Positions 1-12,290 of a stretch of DNA of 64,000 nt are shown here, in pieces (position 1 is the first letter of the stretch; every line of letters starts with the position of its first letter). The stretch lies in the NCBI RefSeq assembly GCF_020740795.1, contig NC_067282.1:140788858-140852857 (forward strand), in the 5' to 3' direction. The position numbers and the translations under genes are program-made. The notes beneath the pieces were generated by a model. It did no database searches. It had not been told where the DNA came from and worked only from the letters and a program-made list of their open reading frames with translations. The DNA comes from Apus apus (Eukaryota > Chordata > Aves > Apodiformes > Apodidae).

Positions 1-1929
1 TGCCAGATGATGGTCCTATATGAGTTGGGAACTTGTAGTAAGTGAAAAACAAATGCATTGCCTACATTCCTGACTATTGTACGCACTTGCAAAAACCCAG
101 CATTACAAGACAAGATTTGTTTCCTGCTAGACTGTGAGGAAAGGTCTGAATTCTAAAAAGTTTCCCACGTTAACGCTTTTACAACTTAGGTGCCACAGCC
201 CAGTGCAGATGATCACAAATAACATAATTCTTTGCCTTGTTTGTACTATTATGATTTTTTTGTGGGTTTAGTGGTTATTTATTCCCACTGTTTCTTGTCC
301 ACAAGAAATAAATTGAAGTATAGAAATATAACATGGAGATATTATATGAAACCTCTTTCTACTCTCCCCTCCTTTCTCAGTAATCCAAACCAAATAGCAC
401 AAAGAGTATTTCGATACATTGAGTTTTTCTGATACAGGAAAAGTTTGGCAAATTGCACCCTCTTTCTGAAAGTCCAAAGGAGTTATCAGGGCTGACAGCT
501 ATCTCTGTAACAAGCCAAAGCACTGATAGTCTTTGCAGGACCAAGAAGAGAGCAGACACAGCCATCAGGAGTTCCTCCTTACTGCTGGGTAGAGCATTAA
601 AAGGTTGACTCTTATTCCCTGTCTCTCTCCTCCTAATCTGCAAAAGTGCTAGAACCAGGCCACTATACATTATTGATAGGTGTACCTAACTCACCTAAAC
701 ATCATTTCACTTAACCCAAAAGGAGTGCAAGTAGCTACTCTGCAGTTACACTTCAGCCTCTGAATTCTTGCTGGGGCTCCCACCAGCACTTCCAGGGGCA
801 TCTCTCATAGCTTTTACGCCGGCTGTTTGAAAAATATTCTCCTATAAACCGTGGGTGAATTTGTTAATCTACTGGAGACATAAGATGAATTCAGGGAGGT
901 GCCAGAGGGCTTTGAGCACTCAGGTGCTTTAGTCTCTATCATTACTGCACAGTCAGATGGTTAGCAGCCTAAAGGAACGCAACGCTTCCACTGCAGGCGA
1001 GCCACCTTACCCTGTGTCAAAGCACTTGCTAAGCTCATCACAGACCTTGGGACACGGGCACACAGGAAAAGGGGAAGGGCAATACCTAGGGGAGATCAGA
1101 TTCTCTGGTGAAGACGTGCTTGGAGCTGACAGCTGGCAAACACTGCCTTCCGCATGTTTCAGAGCACTGCTCCTCATGGGTAGCCTCCACATTTTACCTA
1201 GTTTTGTTAGTATCTATTGCCAGTATGCCCCAAGAACGAGGCTTGAGGCCAGCTTCTCTTTGGATGGGTGACAGCAACCAGACAACCAACACAACAACAG
1301 AACTCAGCATTTAGTTCTCCTGAAGCCAGGCCTTTCCTCCTCATCAGCCAAAGACAGAAGTGCACTCAAACTCCATTTTATTTATTTATACACGTTGCCG
1401 CACTCTCTATTCCTGGCAACTGGTGCTCATGACACAGGGGCCTGGGACACGCTGGAACAGGGCTCCGGGTCACCTTGTAAGTGGTGGCAGCAGCTGCCTC
1501 CTGGATCAGGCGTTTATTAACCAGCAGCTCGGGAGGGCTCTAAATTAAGTTCTCTGCTCTGTTCCCAACAGAGGGGGAGGGAGAAAAATACACCGCCACC
1601 AAATCCCTATTTGCTTCCAGCAGGACTCACTGAGGTTTCCCCACTGATCCCTCCTATCCTTGCCGAGATAAGCTGCCCAAGCCCTGGTTTCCACTGGCAG
1701 CCCTCTGGACTACAGGGGCCCACTCACTCTTCCAGCTGCCACAGCTTTCCACAAGCTACCTAGCCTGTTTTTGGTTGGTGGTGGTGGCATGTGGCTTCCC
1801 TCCCAGCATAGGTCCAGCCCTTGGACCACCTCTGCCTCCAAGATGCCTGCACAACACCATGCCTATAAATCCCAGTGGCAGAGGGTTGGGCACCAAGGGT
1901 GCTCGGGGCCCAGTATCAGTCATCTGGGA

Positions 1930-2680
1930 GGGGAAACTGTATAAATAGCTGGTGTGCACATGCTCTGGAAGAGCAGCAGGGGAAGAAGGGAGGGAGGGGG
2001 ATCTGAAGTGTTGGGCCTCAGCTGTGAACTCCTCTTGTTTTTGTTTTAGGGTAATTAATGTTCCCTTGAATAGAGCCAGGGCATGGGCTCCTGTTCCTGC
2101 AGCTTTCAATGCTATCAGCAGCCCTTATTGGACTGGGCTGGGAGCGGCAGGGGGAGGTTTGTATTTCCTGCCATCCCCATTAAATGAGGTAATGCGAGCA
2201 CGGGGCCGGGTGGCTTGGGGTGCTGGAGGCAGGGCACAGCCGGGGGGGGGACGACCCCAAGCCCTGTTGGCTGGGGAGGGGAAAGCTCCAGCCTGCTCCC
2301 CAGAAACTCCTCTGGAGAGCTGCCCACCCCTTCCTGCTTCTGCATATTTATTAATTTTGCTGCCAAGGCAGGGGACCAACGTACCCCCATCCCACCGCCC
2401 CTCTGCTTGCTCCCCTCTCCCACCCCGAGCTCCCCTCTCTCGCCTGAATGAGATACATTCCCCCTGCACTCCCAGACGTCTCCATCCCCTCGTCCCCTGA
2501 CAGAGCAATCATTTATCAAGTTGTTTCACGCGTTGTCGGGGAGGGGGGCCCCGGGGGACGGGGGTTTGTTTCGTCCCTTTGTTGGAGCTCCACAGGACCG
2601 TCCAGCTTAGTCTCCAGCCAACTGCTGAGAGTTGCCGGAGTCCGGGAGCAAATGTTAAAGGGGCTGCCTTTCATCTGCGG
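1930..2680. promoter_or_regulatory. Locally GC-rich intronic block with a TATA-like box; candidate regulatory element
   Basis: Within otherwise average intron, this block is markedly richer in G and C and has scattered CpGs, especially around 2185-2240 and 2526-2580. A TATAAATA box lies on the plus strand near 1941 and another TATAAAT sequence near 1862. A TAATTAATG homeodomain-like core lies near 2053. It could be an enhancer, an internal promoter, or simply a GC-rich patch. No exon with a convincing coding frame follows it on either strand. CECR2 is known to use alternative 5' ends in mammals, which makes an internal promoter conceivable but not shown. Confidence 0.25.
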
Positions 2681-3199
2681 GCTGATCCTGCTGCCTTTTC
2701 ATTTTATTCTTCCAGCTTCTGCGATGTTACTTGCTTACACGCCCCCACACCCACCCCGCTATCATTCTGCATGCACGTTTTTGAGGGAGCTGGAGCTTAT
2801 TTTTCATGTGCTTGTCTCTTCTCCCTCCTCAGCAGCTTCTCCTGTCACCAGCCCACTCAGCCTCTGGGAGTTTGTTGTTGTTTTTTTACCACTGGTCTCT
2901 TTCTCAGCCCTGAATGTAAGATATCACAAACCAAATTAGTTAAAGGCCAGTCCTGCTTGTGCAGCTCATCTCCTCCTTGCACGTGCTTTGGTGTATTGCA
3001 AGATTTTATTCTCTCACTGTGTGCCTGGGAGATGAGTAACAACCTGGAGCACACCAGCACACCAAAAAATACAGTATTAAAAAAAAAAAAAATGAAAAGA
3101 AGAAGAGACTGTTTGGCAAAAGAACTAAGTAACACTAGAGAAAAAAAAGAAACCTTTTGAGAGCTCTCGTGCTTTAAGTGCTCTGGTGTTTTCCACATG

Positions 3200-3320
3200 T
3201 AGGACTGGAGGACAGATGATCTGGCTTGCATTGCAGCCTGCTGACGCAGAAGGCTTGTGGCAGGTCACCTAACCCCTCTGCACCACACTGTGCATCACCT
3301 GTGACACTAGGATGCTGCCC
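3200..3320 (+). repeat. Probable degraded MIR/CORE-SINE fragment
   Basis: The order of words resembles the MIR core in sense orientation: a block like 'gcaggtcacctaaccc' followed by a 'ctctg' run, then a decayed 'tcatctgt' segment. Similarity is patchy and judged from memory of the consensus. Confidence 0.35.
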
Positions 3321-3703
3321 TGCAACTGGGGATCCTGCCTGCACTCATTAACCTGCCACTAATGCCCTTAGGATTTCCAGGTGGAAGGAAATGTGGAAAT
3401 ACAGAGTGAGTTAAAGCAGGGATGTCTATCTGCACCCCAACGCAAAGTTCTTAGTTACTTGCTAGGGAACAGCTGAATAATAAGAGAGTAGCCCAAGGAG
3501 CTGTGAATCCAAACACACCAGTTCCTTCGTTAACCAAAGCACATACGAAGTGCCTGCAAATCTTATGGCTGCATTTATTTTTGGACAACTATAGTTACTT
3601 TCAGTTTGTTTTCTAGCAAGCTGCCAAGATTGTCCTCTGTGTTTATGCGTGAGCATTTCCCAGCTATAGCTTGTTCTAGTCCCTTAATTAAAAGCATGGA
3701 AAT

Positions 3704-3726
3704 AAGTAAATAAATAAATAAATAAA
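3704..3726 (+). repeat. (AAAT)n microsatellite
   Basis: About five perfect tandem copies of a TAAA/AAAT unit lie in an A-rich context in CECR2 intron 1. It is an ordinary simple repeat. Confidence 0.9.
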
Positions 3727-5749
3727 ATCCTACTTGCTTAGCAACTAAGTAGCCATTGTACATTCCACACATTTCCCTGCACAGAAGGCAGGAGCTGCCT
3801 GAAATCTGATGTATTCCTCTCACCACCTTGCCTCCATAACTCTTCCTTGTGGAGGAGCACTGGATTCCTTTGCTTCCCAAGTCAATCAACAGAGTTCATG
3901 AGTCAGCCAAGGGAATGCTGAAAAGCAAGAGGGTATGCTCCTGCCCCCAGGAACTGATTACACTGCCTCTTAATTGTTCCCAGATTCTATTATCCCCAAA
4001 GAGACAGAGCAGCACCAGCACCAGTCAGCTTGTTGACAACATCCACTCTATACAGCCTACCTCATCAGACATACAGAAATTTGCATTTTTGCAAACCACG
4101 GATCTGTTGAGACTACAATAGTTAGGCTGTTGAAAAGAAAAAGTCCGGTCTTACAGATGTCTACCAGAAAAAATAATCTGTCTTCTGAATCAGAGCTGCA
4201 TAGCCCACAATTTTGAGTCTGTTGGTAATCACATGGTCAGAAAGCCAGCTGATACCAGGACAGTTCAAACCTACAAACAGTAGGATGCTCTGCATATCTC
4301 TGATCCAGACAATCCCCTCCACTCACATTCTCTACAAGTGCTCATTTCTTCCCCTCTTCCCTCCTGTCCTCACCCAAACGAGGACACCCAAAGCTTCATT
4401 TCACTCTTCACTCATTGTTAACTGCAGTATTTTGGTTTTCCCACTGCATCATGGCTTCACTTATTGCAACTCCTTTCATATCACCCGTGGAGACTGTTGA
4501 CCCTCCCTAACAGTTGTGACAGTATATGAAGAAGGAAATGCTACCTTCAAGACTGTAAAAACAACCTGAGGTCTGTCCCATTATTCAAACCCTTTATAAT
4601 AGTTATTAAATGAGTAATCACATACATCTCCATCACACTCCATTCAATACATGGGAGTGTGAGACTAGGAAGTAAAGACAGCTGTTCAATATTGATTTTA
4701 TCCCTCTTATTCTTTATGTATCTCTATGCCTAATTTGCTACACCACTTCCAAGCCCTGCCACCAAATAAGCTATTAATCGCTTCACAGACCTTCTTCTGT
4801 GGTGGTCTCCACACAGCATCTCAAACCAATAAGCATTAATTATTTTCTCAACCTTTTTACAAGTTAATGATTTTAAATCTGATTTGACAAATGAGAAATT
4901 GGGGAAAATAATGACAAATACTAGCAACATTCACCACTCCATTTAGGAATTCACTGCCTGCCCTTCAACTTGAGATTATTCACCAACCCCAAAAAGAACC
5001 TCATGCGTGGCATTTTTGTGGCAGAATTTAATACAGAATAGAGTTTTAGTTGTCATTTTTCCCACAACTACAAGAAGGTGAGTAGGCAGCAACACATCCC
5101 AGAGGCAGGGAAATCAAGGGAGAGAAAGGTGCCTTGACCAAAGGTGCTTGGAATACCTGTTGCAGAGACAGACTCTTCCCTGCAGCACTGTTACCAGTTT
5201 CAACTTCAGCACCAAGCTCTCAGCACTTTCTAACACCACCGTTTGGCAATACAGGTAAGAGATCTTCAGGGATTTCAGTACTGAACCAGAAGTACCACAG
5301 AGCACTACCAAGCATAAACTCCCTCTGGTATTTTTAACCCATCTCCCCAGGTTTAGGTCTGTATTGGCTGGCACTCACAGTTAATTCTTCAGCTGGCTAA
5401 TTTAGTGAATGAAAAACACACCCTTAGATCATCTGGATCACCAGCAGCCAAAGATGGAGGCACATGGAAGAAACTAGGGCCCCAAGCCAGGGCTCTGCAG
5501 TACTAATGGGGGATGAAGAGGACAGAGTAACCTGTGGGGCTTATCTGGGACACGATCTGGGACCTCATGCCAGTCTCCCTGGGTTTCACCTATGCTCTTT
5601 CCCAGTTCCTACAATAGCTTGGGAATAGTTGTGTTGCCACAGCTCAGGGAGGGGGGGGGAGGGGCGGGAGGAGAACATGTCCCAACTTGCTTCACAGGAG
5701 AGCACTGCCACCAAGCCAGGTGAATGAAGATTTCTTGTGAGAAGTGGGG

Positions 5750-5815
5750 CATAAGCAACTCACCCAGAGCCATAAGTCAGTCTGGCCACAGAGATGAGTG
5801 CTGAGACTGAACACG
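5750..5815 (-). repeat. Probable MIR/CORE-SINE fragment, antisense
   Basis: The plus strand reads like the reverse complement of the MIR central region. It has a 'caactcacccagagcca' segment, then 'aagtcagtctgg', 'cagagatgagtgctgagactgaac'-like wording in the expected order. Both ends have decayed. The assignment is by eye. Confidence 0.45.
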
Positions 5816-8800
5816 CAACTTCACAACAGTATGTTTCTGTTAACAAAACCTGTCCTTATTCCTCTCTTCCTCCACCTTTTCCATGCATTTGAGGGCTTTG
5901 TTGTAAGCCAGACAACCAAAATAATTTAATTTAAAGAAAACCTCTTAAATTTAGCTTCCACAATCTGGATCATTTCTTCCCCCCACCACATAAGCATGGT
6001 CCCACAAAGTTGAATTGGCAGATGGAAAAGGGCTGTGAAAGAGGGGAGAGAGCCAAGGACTTCACACCTGCCTTGCCACTAGCTAGACTGACATGGCACT
6101 TACACCTTCACTTAGCCAAATGACAGCCTTTCCTCCCCCACAGCAGCCCTCATCTCTCGTCCTGACCACAAGGCAAGACCCACACAGCTCACAGCTTTGC
6201 TCAGTGCACAGCCCTGATTTTTACTCTCAGCATCATATTCCCTAGAGTGAGCACTCCTGTTCTCCCATGGAAAAAGCATGTGACCCTGTTACTAGAAACA
6301 ATAATCTGCAAGGTACAAGGCGATGCATTAAAGGTTGCACAGACTATAAATCTATAGTTTCCTCTCAAGTAATTGAATTTCTAATAATTTAGCATCAGTT
6401 TCAACACAGAAAACAATAATGTTCAATAAAACCCTTACTACCATGTCCCCAGCAGAGGTTTGCAGTGGACACCTTCTCTGTCACTGCTACTGCTTGAGCT
6501 CAAGTACAAATTATATTAGCAAGCAAACAGAGAATATTGCTCTTTGAAGCCCCCACTGCAAGACAGAAACACTGAAAAGCATGCAGGAACAGCCCTGTTT
6601 TATGGGCAGCCTTCTCAAAGGCAAGCAGTTTAAAGTCTTTTGGTCTTTTGTTTTGTTGTTGTTTGTTTGTTTTTCCCCCCCACAGCTAATAGATCTTCAG
6701 TCAGTTACATTGTTGAATTTTCATGGTATCACTACTGGTCACACCTGCTCTGTTATAAGTCTGGAATTCTGCTTCTAGCTGGTAACATTTTCTGTATTTG
6801 CAACAGCACCAAAGATGAAACACTATAAACATTAATTGGCATGCTGATATTTTCCTTTAAAATATTACAGTGAAAAAATGAGGTTTAAGTTTGATGTCAT
6901 GTCTGAGCTGGTGCACTCAGTTCCTCTCCATCATCCACAGAGAAAGACAGAACACCTTTAGAGTGATTCATTCCAGTGAATAGACTGAAAATAGACTCCT
7001 CTCATCTCTCAAAGATCAATTTCTTTCCACTGACAGTGATGAAGCCCTGCATGATCAGTCTGACATGATAGTCCACTTCGAACACTAAATTATTCTTGCC
7101 CCTTTTCTCATCCCCACTGCTTATTGCAACTCCTACACCATGGCGTGGCTGGCACAAATATTTGCTGGGCCACTCTGTGAGCCAGCTCATAAAAATAATC
7201 CACGCAAAAAATAACTGGAGGGAAGGAGAGTTGAGGTGGTTTTTTTTTGTTTGGTTGGGTTTTTTTGTTTGTTTGTTGTTTTTTTTTTTAATCCACCAGC
7301 CAGATCAGCTCCCTGATCTGTTTCAGAGTGGCCCCACAATGAGATGTGCTGGCACACATAAGAACATGCTGCTAGGGATGCAGGAATTAGACTGTCACCT
7401 AGCTTTTGGGAATGTGGAAGCAGATGAAATGAGCTAGGCCTTAAAAAAACAAAGGCTGGAATTCTTGGGCTCTCTCTTCTCAATAATTTAATAAAAAATA
7501 TCTTCCTATCTGGTCTAAGGCATTTCTGGCAAGGCAACAGCTGCTATTTTGTGTGTTCCTTACCCACAGGTCCCATTCAGAGTGCTCGCATAATGACTCC
7601 TGAAGTATGGCATCAATGCACAGGCAACAACCATTCCTCAAAGGCAAACTAATCCCTACAGAATAAGAAAAAGAACTGGCAGTTTCCAGCCCTGACTTAT
7701 TACCACTCACAGTTTTGAGTGCAGTTTCAAAAAAACACCAGCAAAAGGTGTATCCCTGCCTCAGAACCAAACACCCTTGCTTTCCAGCTCCCCTTCTGCC
7801 CAAGCTGAATTTCAGAAAACAGTTCTAGACCATGCATTGCTAAATGTTCTCTTAAAACAACTCTTGTGACAATGCTGCTCTCTTTTCTGGGAGGTAGGAA
7901 AAGGGAAAAGAACCAAGAAAAGTACTGTGCATTCTTCAGACCATGGTTAACCTGATCCACTGTTGGCAACAGCCTCAATCCCTTCTAATTTTTGTGATCC
8001 TATATTGGGGTTTTCTTATCAGTCTTTTCCTGCAATCAAATCTTGACTGGTTTTTCCTTTATAATGGTCTTCACAGATCATTTACACCTTCAAGGTCTCA
8101 GCCTCCATTTAACATCACCTCTCTCTGTTCACATGCCTTCTTTCACATAGAACAAAACCAGGTGAACTCCATGAGTGGTCAGGAAAAGCAATGAGCAAAC
8201 CCATTACACGCAGGGTAGGACAACAGCACAGCAATGCTCCACCTATCATGACCAAAGGAATGTGATGAACAAGCACTTGGGGCTGGATGCAGGGGTCTAT
8301 ATGAATGCTAAGAGATGCAGACAAAGGTATGGTTGAGTAATGCTCAACACACTTTTGGACCTTTTGGTGGAAGGAGGTGGCATTAATGTACCAAGGCTAA
8401 AATGAACCTGTCTCCAAGCTGCAGTGGGTACCACTCTCCATCCCACTTCTTAATGCATCGAAGAAGAAGCTGAAAAACAAATCAGAGAAACCAGGATGGT
8501 TCCTTACTTCCCAGCTATATGAGAAAAGGTAGCAGAGGAGAGGTTTCCTCCTCTTTGGTTGCAGTGGAGCAAACCATTCCTCTGCTGCCACGGGTCAGAT
8601 CTTGTATACTCCTCCTACAGGGGGAAGAATGGAGGCTCACTTGCCATCTCTCTGGGCAAGAGTCCCAGACTACAAATAAGAGGTTTTATTTGGCAGCTGG
8701 GTATTTGTCCTGCGGGAGGGCTCTGCCCTAGATAATGTCAAGCATCTGGCTGTTAACCAGGAAACATCACAGAAGAAAACGTCACCCAAGTACATTTGTT

Positions 8801-11800
8801 CCTCTGCTTGTAAGGAGCCCAGAAACATCCCCGCTGTTCAGCATCTCCTACCCATCCCCTGCTCCTCATGCTGCCAAGCCACCAGCCTAGGCCAGGGCTC
8901 ACACGCAATGTGTACTTTCGGGCAGTACACCCAGCTAACTCCTCAATACCCAAGCACATCCTCTTTGCTCAACTGTGTACAGCCCTGCCAAATTTTGGGT
9001 GGCAGCAGGGAAACAGGCACTCAAAAAAAGAAAAGATGGGGAACTTGCAGAGCCCCTGCCATTTGTTTAGCTCAGACACAACTTCAAGCACTGCTGTAAT
9101 TGTCTAGAAATCAAACAAGTGGTTGATAGCACCAATTAACACCTTCCAGCATAACAATACCTTCATCTCATCTCTCAACAGCTTAACATATTGGCACCCT
9201 GAATGACTTCTCTCCCAGACAGCAGACAAACAGTAACGAGGAGCAGACCGAAGAATTAAGGTGTACACAGTGCCCTAGCATGAGAAGGGGAGCAACACAT
9301 AGTACTAGCAGTTATAAAACCTTATATTAGAATTAAAAAATAGGAGTTTACCTGAGATGGTGAAGAAGTTGAAACTAGTCTAGAGAAGTATTTTTTACTC
9401 ACACTCAAAACACTTTTTGGTAACAGCTACAAGCTGAGAAGATTTTTTTTTTTTTTTAATGATCTTTCACTAAAGAATATGAAAAATTTAATCAAACTGG
9501 GGGAAGATTTTAAAAAATAATAATTTCAAATTTTCTTCAGAATAAAGAGGCAATAAAGACAAGTATGTTCTTATGCTTAAGCTATCTCTTTACACTTCTT
9601 GTATAAACTCAGGTGTGCAAGCTCGATCACATACAAGTCTTGCATTGCAGGAGCACGAGACCATTTCTATATCACTCCATATTCAGCATACAGATGGGGT
9701 ACCATAGGGAGCAGCAGTCAGCTCCAGTTAACGAGCAGGGGATAGCCCAAAGATAAAACTTGGGTTTCAGATGAGACACTGCTTTCTTTCTGCAGTAACA
9801 GAACAAATTTGGAGTACGTCGACTGGAACCCACTGGACTTTCTCCAAGTTTACATCCCCGTGACTGAACACAGCATTCTGCCCGACAGGGAGAGGAAAGT
9901 GGCAAAGGCTTCTGCTTCAATACACTATTTAGTTATATATGAGGCTGTGCATGTGAGATTCCCAGGATTTAATCCAAAGATAGGCTTGTGGAGAGGCAAC
10001 ATTTACTAGATCAACAGCTACAAACGGAAAAGGCAAACAGCTTCTGGATTCAGTTGGGTTTCCCCCCCCCCGCCTAGAACTGGTGCTACCATTTATAACA
10101 ATAATAAAAATTATCCTTGCCTGAAAAGAAGGCTAATTACCCTTCACGGTGACACAGCCCATCTACCTTAAGATTCAGCTGGAAGGATAGCTGCAGCCTG
10201 GAAGCATTCCCAGCAGGGAGAAGCCTCAGGCTTTGCTCCTCACCAGAGCCTGGGAAGGATGGCTGCTGGGAAAGGAGCAGTAATCCCAAACCGGCTAAAC
10301 CAGGCAGCCTTCCACCACACCCCAAGGGCCTTCGCCTCCAACATTGAAATGCTAATCTGACTCTGTAAACCCATAAACAAAAACAAAGAGGAGGACACAA
10401 GAGGTAAAAAGCCGCCCTGAACTCCATCCCCAAACCAAATCTCCGGCATTCAGGCTCTGCCCTGCCAAGCATGATTTTACCCGCAGGGGCGGGTCCCACT
10501 AGCTCCGATATCAAAATTGCTGGCGGGCAGCACCTTTCTGGTCAGATGCATTTAAATGGCCACTTCCACCACACACTAGAACATCCTTTGTTTCAGAAAT
10601 CTCCTCAGAAAACAGCTTTTCACTGCAACAACAGGCCAAGTACAGACCGTCTAGCCTTACTATTGCCCCTTAAAAACAGGACACCATGAAATACTGATAA
10701 TACTAAACCCCTACTGGTTTCTTCAGCTGGGCTTAAGCTTGACCCTGCATGTGCTGAGAGCACTTTCCCCACCTCCTCCAAACCGCAATTTTTAAGACTT
10801 ACGACCATTCACTCACTCATAAAATGGGGACAGCACCTTCCCAGAGACGGCGGCTAGGAGCTGGAGGTGGGTACCACAGCTCTGCGTTTGCCACGGGTTG
10901 GCGTGGGGCATGTAGGAATGACAGCAAAGGTCACCTGGCAGGGAAAACAGGTCTGCTGGCTTCCCTTGGAAGCAGAGATGCTGTATCTCAGGGATCAACG
11001 GGGACACACGATCCCAAGGCTCACTGGCCCTTCTCTGTGCTTACTCTGCTCTTCTTTCCAAACCCTGTCAGTGCACCCACATCTATGGAGAGGCAGCACA
11101 GGAGATCATTTCTCACCAGCCAATGTTCCCTACCAGACAGGGCACCGCAACCACCTAATTAGCCTGAAAGCTGCCCTTTTGTTTCCCATCATGCCTGTTT
11201 TCTTCTGTCTCCTGACCTGTTTTTGCAGGCATTTCAGGCTCTCTGTCATGTGGAAGCCAGATTTTAAAGAGAAAGCAGCAGCTCAGATACTTATCCCTCT
11301 ACTGAGGATTGTCTCACTCCAAAGGTACTGTTGCTGCCACTGATCTTCAGAGGAGAGGAGAGAGGACAGATCCAGTACCACAGGCCATGGGTAAGGGGAA
11401 AGCCATTCTGCATACCATGAATGGAGGAGCAGCAATTCCTTACTGGGGGAGCTGAAGCCAGCCGTGGTTAACTTAGGCCAGAAGGTCCAAGGGCTCTTCT
11501 CTGCCAAGTTTAGTCTTGGATGACAGTGAAATGTGCTTAATTTGACAGTTTCATTTTAACATGTATGGGCAAAGTCTAGAAGAAGACAGAGGCAGCAGCA
11601 GCAAGGGAGCAGAGTTAGATTATTGTAAGGTAGCGTTCTTGTTTCAGCCCTGTGCTTGGTACTGAAACCTGCTACCAAAAAAAAAAAATTATACTGACTC
11701 TTCACCCTAGTAATGAAAAAATTGAACAGAGTGTCTTCAACACTGTAACAATATTGTCAGTGGTTATAAAAATTAGCCTTTCACTAGAAATATCAAACTG

Positions 11801-12251
11801 TGTGACACCTCTGGCATTACAGAAGATCAAAGTTTGGGTGCAGCATTGGGGCTGGAAAATGTGAGGCTGGAAAACAGAGTAAATTTCTCCTTATTACTCA
11901 GCATTTTTTTAAAGTATATAATAAAGGAATGTTATGGCACTGATATGACTTCTGTGTCCTCAAACTATAGGAGCTTGTATTCCTGTGAACATGTGGAAAA
12001 TGCAGTTCCTCTAGCAGCCACTGAAGCAGTAGAGAGAAACAGGTGATCAACAAGAAATTTAATGAGTGGAATCCTGTCAAATGCACTGAGATGTCCAGGC
12101 TTGTTTGGGGCTGTGTGCAGGGAAGAATGCTTCAAAGGTGCAGGAGAACATCCTCTGATCACCGCTTCACCTTTTCTCCTGAAGTGCATCTTTCCTCACC
12201 AACACTTTGCTCTCCATTAGGTTGATAGAAAGCTATTGACTGGCTTACAAT

Positions 12252-12290
12252 GCATGCCTGGGCACCAGCATCCATGAGCCCAGGGCATGC
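12252..12290. other. Inverted repeat, 12-bp stem with a 14-nt loop
   Basis: Left arm GCATGCCTGGGC (12252-12263) pairs with right arm GCCCAGGGCATGC (12278-12290) with a single extra G. The 14-nt loop runs from 12264 to 12277. The pairing does not extend outward. The arms are GC-rich, so an RNA from either strand would fold. It is too short for a typical animal pre-miRNA. Confidence 0.6.

Noticed and set aside
2579..3160. 193-codon open frame on plus, Ser/Cys/Phe-rich
   Set aside because: No recognisable domain, ends in poly-lysine encoded by an A-rich stretch, and is overlapped by other frames. It looks like chance within intron.
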